Shown here: positions 62,343-64,000 of the stretch, in pieces
How positions within the stretch are numbered: the first letter of the stretch is position 1
How the letters are laid out: each line of letters begins with the position of its first letter
Source: Clostridia bacterium
GTDB taxonomy: Bacteria > Bacillota > Clostridia > TANB77 > CAG-508
DNA length: 64,000 bases
NCBI GenBank assembly: GCA_017517685.1
Contig: JAFWYK010000004.1
Location: 1 to 64,000, forward strand
Direction of reading: 5' to 3'
Notes under the pieces: model-generated
Databases searched by the model: none
The model's input: only the letters and a program-made list of their open reading frames with translations
What the model was told of the DNA's origin: nothing
Position numbers and translations under genes: made by a program

Positions 62343-64000
62343 TTATTCTGTTTCTAATAAATATTCATTAATTCTAATTATAAGTTCATTCTTGGCATCC
62401 TCTAAAGAAAATCCTTCTAATTGTGCACCGGCAAGTGTGATATGTCCTCCACCACCCATTTTCTCTAAAATAATTTGAACATTTATATCACCAATTGATC
62501 TACCACTGATACAAACTTTATCTCCCATTTTTGCCATAACAAATGATGCTGTAATATCACTTATTGTTAATAATTCATCTGCTGCTTTAGCACAAATAAG
62601 ATTTGAATTTTCTCCATCTTCATCATATACTGCGACAGCAATTGTATCATTAAATATCTCAACATTTTTAACAATGTTAGCTATAATATTATAGCTTTCC
62701 AAATCTGCTTGGAACCATTTCTTAACTCTTATAATATCAACGCCATATTTTCTTAAATATGCTGCAGCTTCAAATGTTCTAACGCCTGTTTTAAAAGTAA
62801 AATCCTTTGTATCAACCATAATTCCACCATACAAACTTTCAGCTTCAATTAATTTAAGCTCAACGTTTTCTTGTGAATATTGAATTATCTCAGTAACAAG
62901 CTCAGACGCTGAAGAAGCATAAACTTCATGAAATGAAATTAATGGATTTTCAATACAATCAGGTGCTTTTCTATGGTGATCTATAATTACTTTTCTATCA
63001 ATTTTTTCTAATAAATCTGGAAATTCAACATATGATGTTTTATGAGTATCTACCACGATTAATAATGAGTTATCAGTTATTAATTCAAAAGCTTCTTCTT
63101 CAGTTATAACTACATCCTTATACTCTTCTTCACTATTTAAAACTTCGATGAATTTTCCAAGTGATTTTCCTTTTGGTTCTGAAACTATATAACATTTTTT
63201 ACCTAAACATTTAGATAATCTAAATAGTCCTAATGCTGAACCAAAAGCATCAATATCAATATTCTTATGTCCCATTATTAAAACATTATCTGATGCTTCA
63301 ATAACCCTTGAAATAGATTGTGATATTGTTCTTGCTTTAACTTTAGTTCTTTTTTCAACTTCAAGTGTTTTACCACCAAAGAACTTATACTTTCCATCTC
63401 TTCTAATAACAGCTTGATCTCCACCACGTCCAAGTACTATTTCCATTGCAGCTAATGCTGATTTGTATTTTTCATAATTGTTTTTTCCATCTGCTGAAAT
63501 AGCAATACTTAAAGTAATTGGAAATTTGTTATCATACTCAATAGTTTTTATTTTATCTAATATATTAAATTTTTCTTTTTCAAATTCTGATAAGTACTTT
63601 TGTTCAAAAACATATACGAAATAATCTCTTTCTGTTTTGATAATTAATCCGCCTGTTTGAACTACCCAACCAATGATTTCTTTTTCTATTTTTGCTAATA
63701 ATTCAATTTTCTTTTCTGGTAAGATTCTTTGAATTATTTCATCATAGTTATCTATCATTGCTACACCAATACATGGTTTTGAGTTATTATAAGTATCAAA
63801 CAATTCATTATATTTTGTTTCATTTATAAAGTATAAAGAAAGAACATATTCTTTTTGTTTTTTCTTTTCTCTTCTCTTAGTTTTAACTATTGAACCTCTT
63901 ACTTTATATGATCTTTTATCTATATTGAATTGCTTACAAATCTCAATTGTTTCACTGTTTTTCTCAATGTCCATTTTTATTTCTTTTATAATAGGAGTTA
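62343..64000 (-). CDS. gdpP: Cyclic-di-AMP phosphodiesterase GdpP (partial, 5' end beyond the window)
   Basis: The frame is open to the right edge (upstream of the in-frame ATG at 63974 it reads TPIIKEIK without a stop), so the N-terminal membrane helices and most of the PAS-like domain are missing. Visible are the end of the PAS-like domain, a degenerate GGDEF domain (CIGVAMIDNYDEI, GRGGDQAVIRRDGKYKFFGG) and the DHH-DHHA1 phosphodiesterase with MGHKNIDIDAFGSALG, VVDTHK, IDHHRKAPD and GGGGHITLAGAQ. GdpP hydrolyses c-di-AMP to pApA and so influences potassium, wall and beta-lactam physiology. It lies upstream of rplI-dnaB as in Bacillus (yybT) but ends in its own terminator. Confidence 0.95.
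   Translation of the reverse strand, partial: TPIIKEIKMDIEKNSETIEICKQFNIDKRSYKVRGSIVKTKRREKKKQKEYVLSLYFINETKYNELFDTYNNSKPCIGVAMIDNYDEIIQRILPEKKIELLAKIEKEIIGWVVQTGGLIIKTERDYFVYVFEQKYLSEFEKEKFNILDKIKTIEYDNKFPITLSIAISADGKNNYEKYKSALAAMEIVLGRGGDQAVIRRDGKYKFFGGKTLEVEKRTKVKARTISQSISRVIEASDNVLIMGHKNIDIDAFGSALGLFRLSKCLGKKCYIVSEPKGKSLGKFIEVLNSEEEYKDVVITEEEAFELITDNSLLIVVDTHKTSYVEFPDLLEKIDRKVIIDHHRKAPDCIENPLISFHEVYASSASELVTEIIQYSQENVELKLIEAESLYGGIMVDTKDFTFKTGVRTFEAAAYLRKYGVDIIRVKKWFQADLESYNIIANIVKNVEIFNDTIAVAVYDEDGENSNLICAKAADELLTISDITASFVMAKMGDKVCISGRSIGDINVQIILEKMGGGGHITLAGAQLEGFSLEDAKNELIIRINEYLLETE

Noticed and set aside
1..64000. CRISPR arrays, insertion sequences, rRNA or prophage genes
   Set aside because: No regularly spaced direct repeats, transposase or phage motifs, terminal inverted repeats or rRNA sequence were seen on reading through the window.

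Overview
The window is strongly AT-rich bacterial DNA with standard-code genes and Gram-positive style ribosome binding sites. It fits an uncultured spore-forming member of the Clostridia, probably from the gut. Sporulation and germination genes (spoIIE, ypeB, a pair of coat-F-like genes with a sigma-G-like promoter) indicate an endospore former. The gdpP-rplI-dnaB, tilS-ftsH and mreC-mreD-mrdA-minC orders are classical Firmicutes arrangements. I cannot name a species.

Left part (0-22 kb), mainly housekeeping. An hsp20 fragment at the edge has a CIRCE-like operator over its promoter. Small unknown genes follow, then a ZIP metal transporter split by a one-base frameshift, prfA and a yhaO-yhaN DNA-repair pair. 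Next is a small operon with its own promoter encoding two unknown proteins and a VirD4-type coupling ATPase, with no relaxase or other conjugation genes nearby; the ATPase gene is also frameshifted. After it come a CbpA-like dnaJ, a wall operon (alpha/beta hydrolase, membrane-anchored murF, ddl), ypeB, a diacylglycerol-glycosyltransferase-like protein fused to a degenerate Nudix domain, and spoIIE.

Centre (22-49.3 kb). Four giant secreted proteins (about 1.7 to 2.7 thousand residues each) are encoded head to tail on the minus strand. They form two paralogous two-gene cassettes, A1-B1 and A2-B2. The A proteins carry DUF11-like and SdrD/Cna-B-like modules. The B proteins share their N-terminal start and a long C-terminal half but differ in the middle: B2 has eight tandem pilin-like domains with a recurring Lys-Glu-Asn pattern, and B1 has a Cys/His-rich module. 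All four end in a membrane segment with a basic tail preceded by an unusual TG motif (APPTG, TPPTG, SVKTG, TVSTG). No sortase is visible. This is the most distinctive system in the window.

Right part (49.3-64 kb). A divergent two-gene operon of small proteins is followed by the shape operon (DUF4321-mreC-mreD-mrdA-minC), a MecA-like adaptor gene, an M23 endopeptidase, two coat-F-like genes and a tRNA-Lys(CUU). The end holds ftsH, tilS, dnaB, rplI and a gdpP gene running off the right edge. Most genes are on the minus strand, and convergent gene pairs share well-formed bidirectional terminators.
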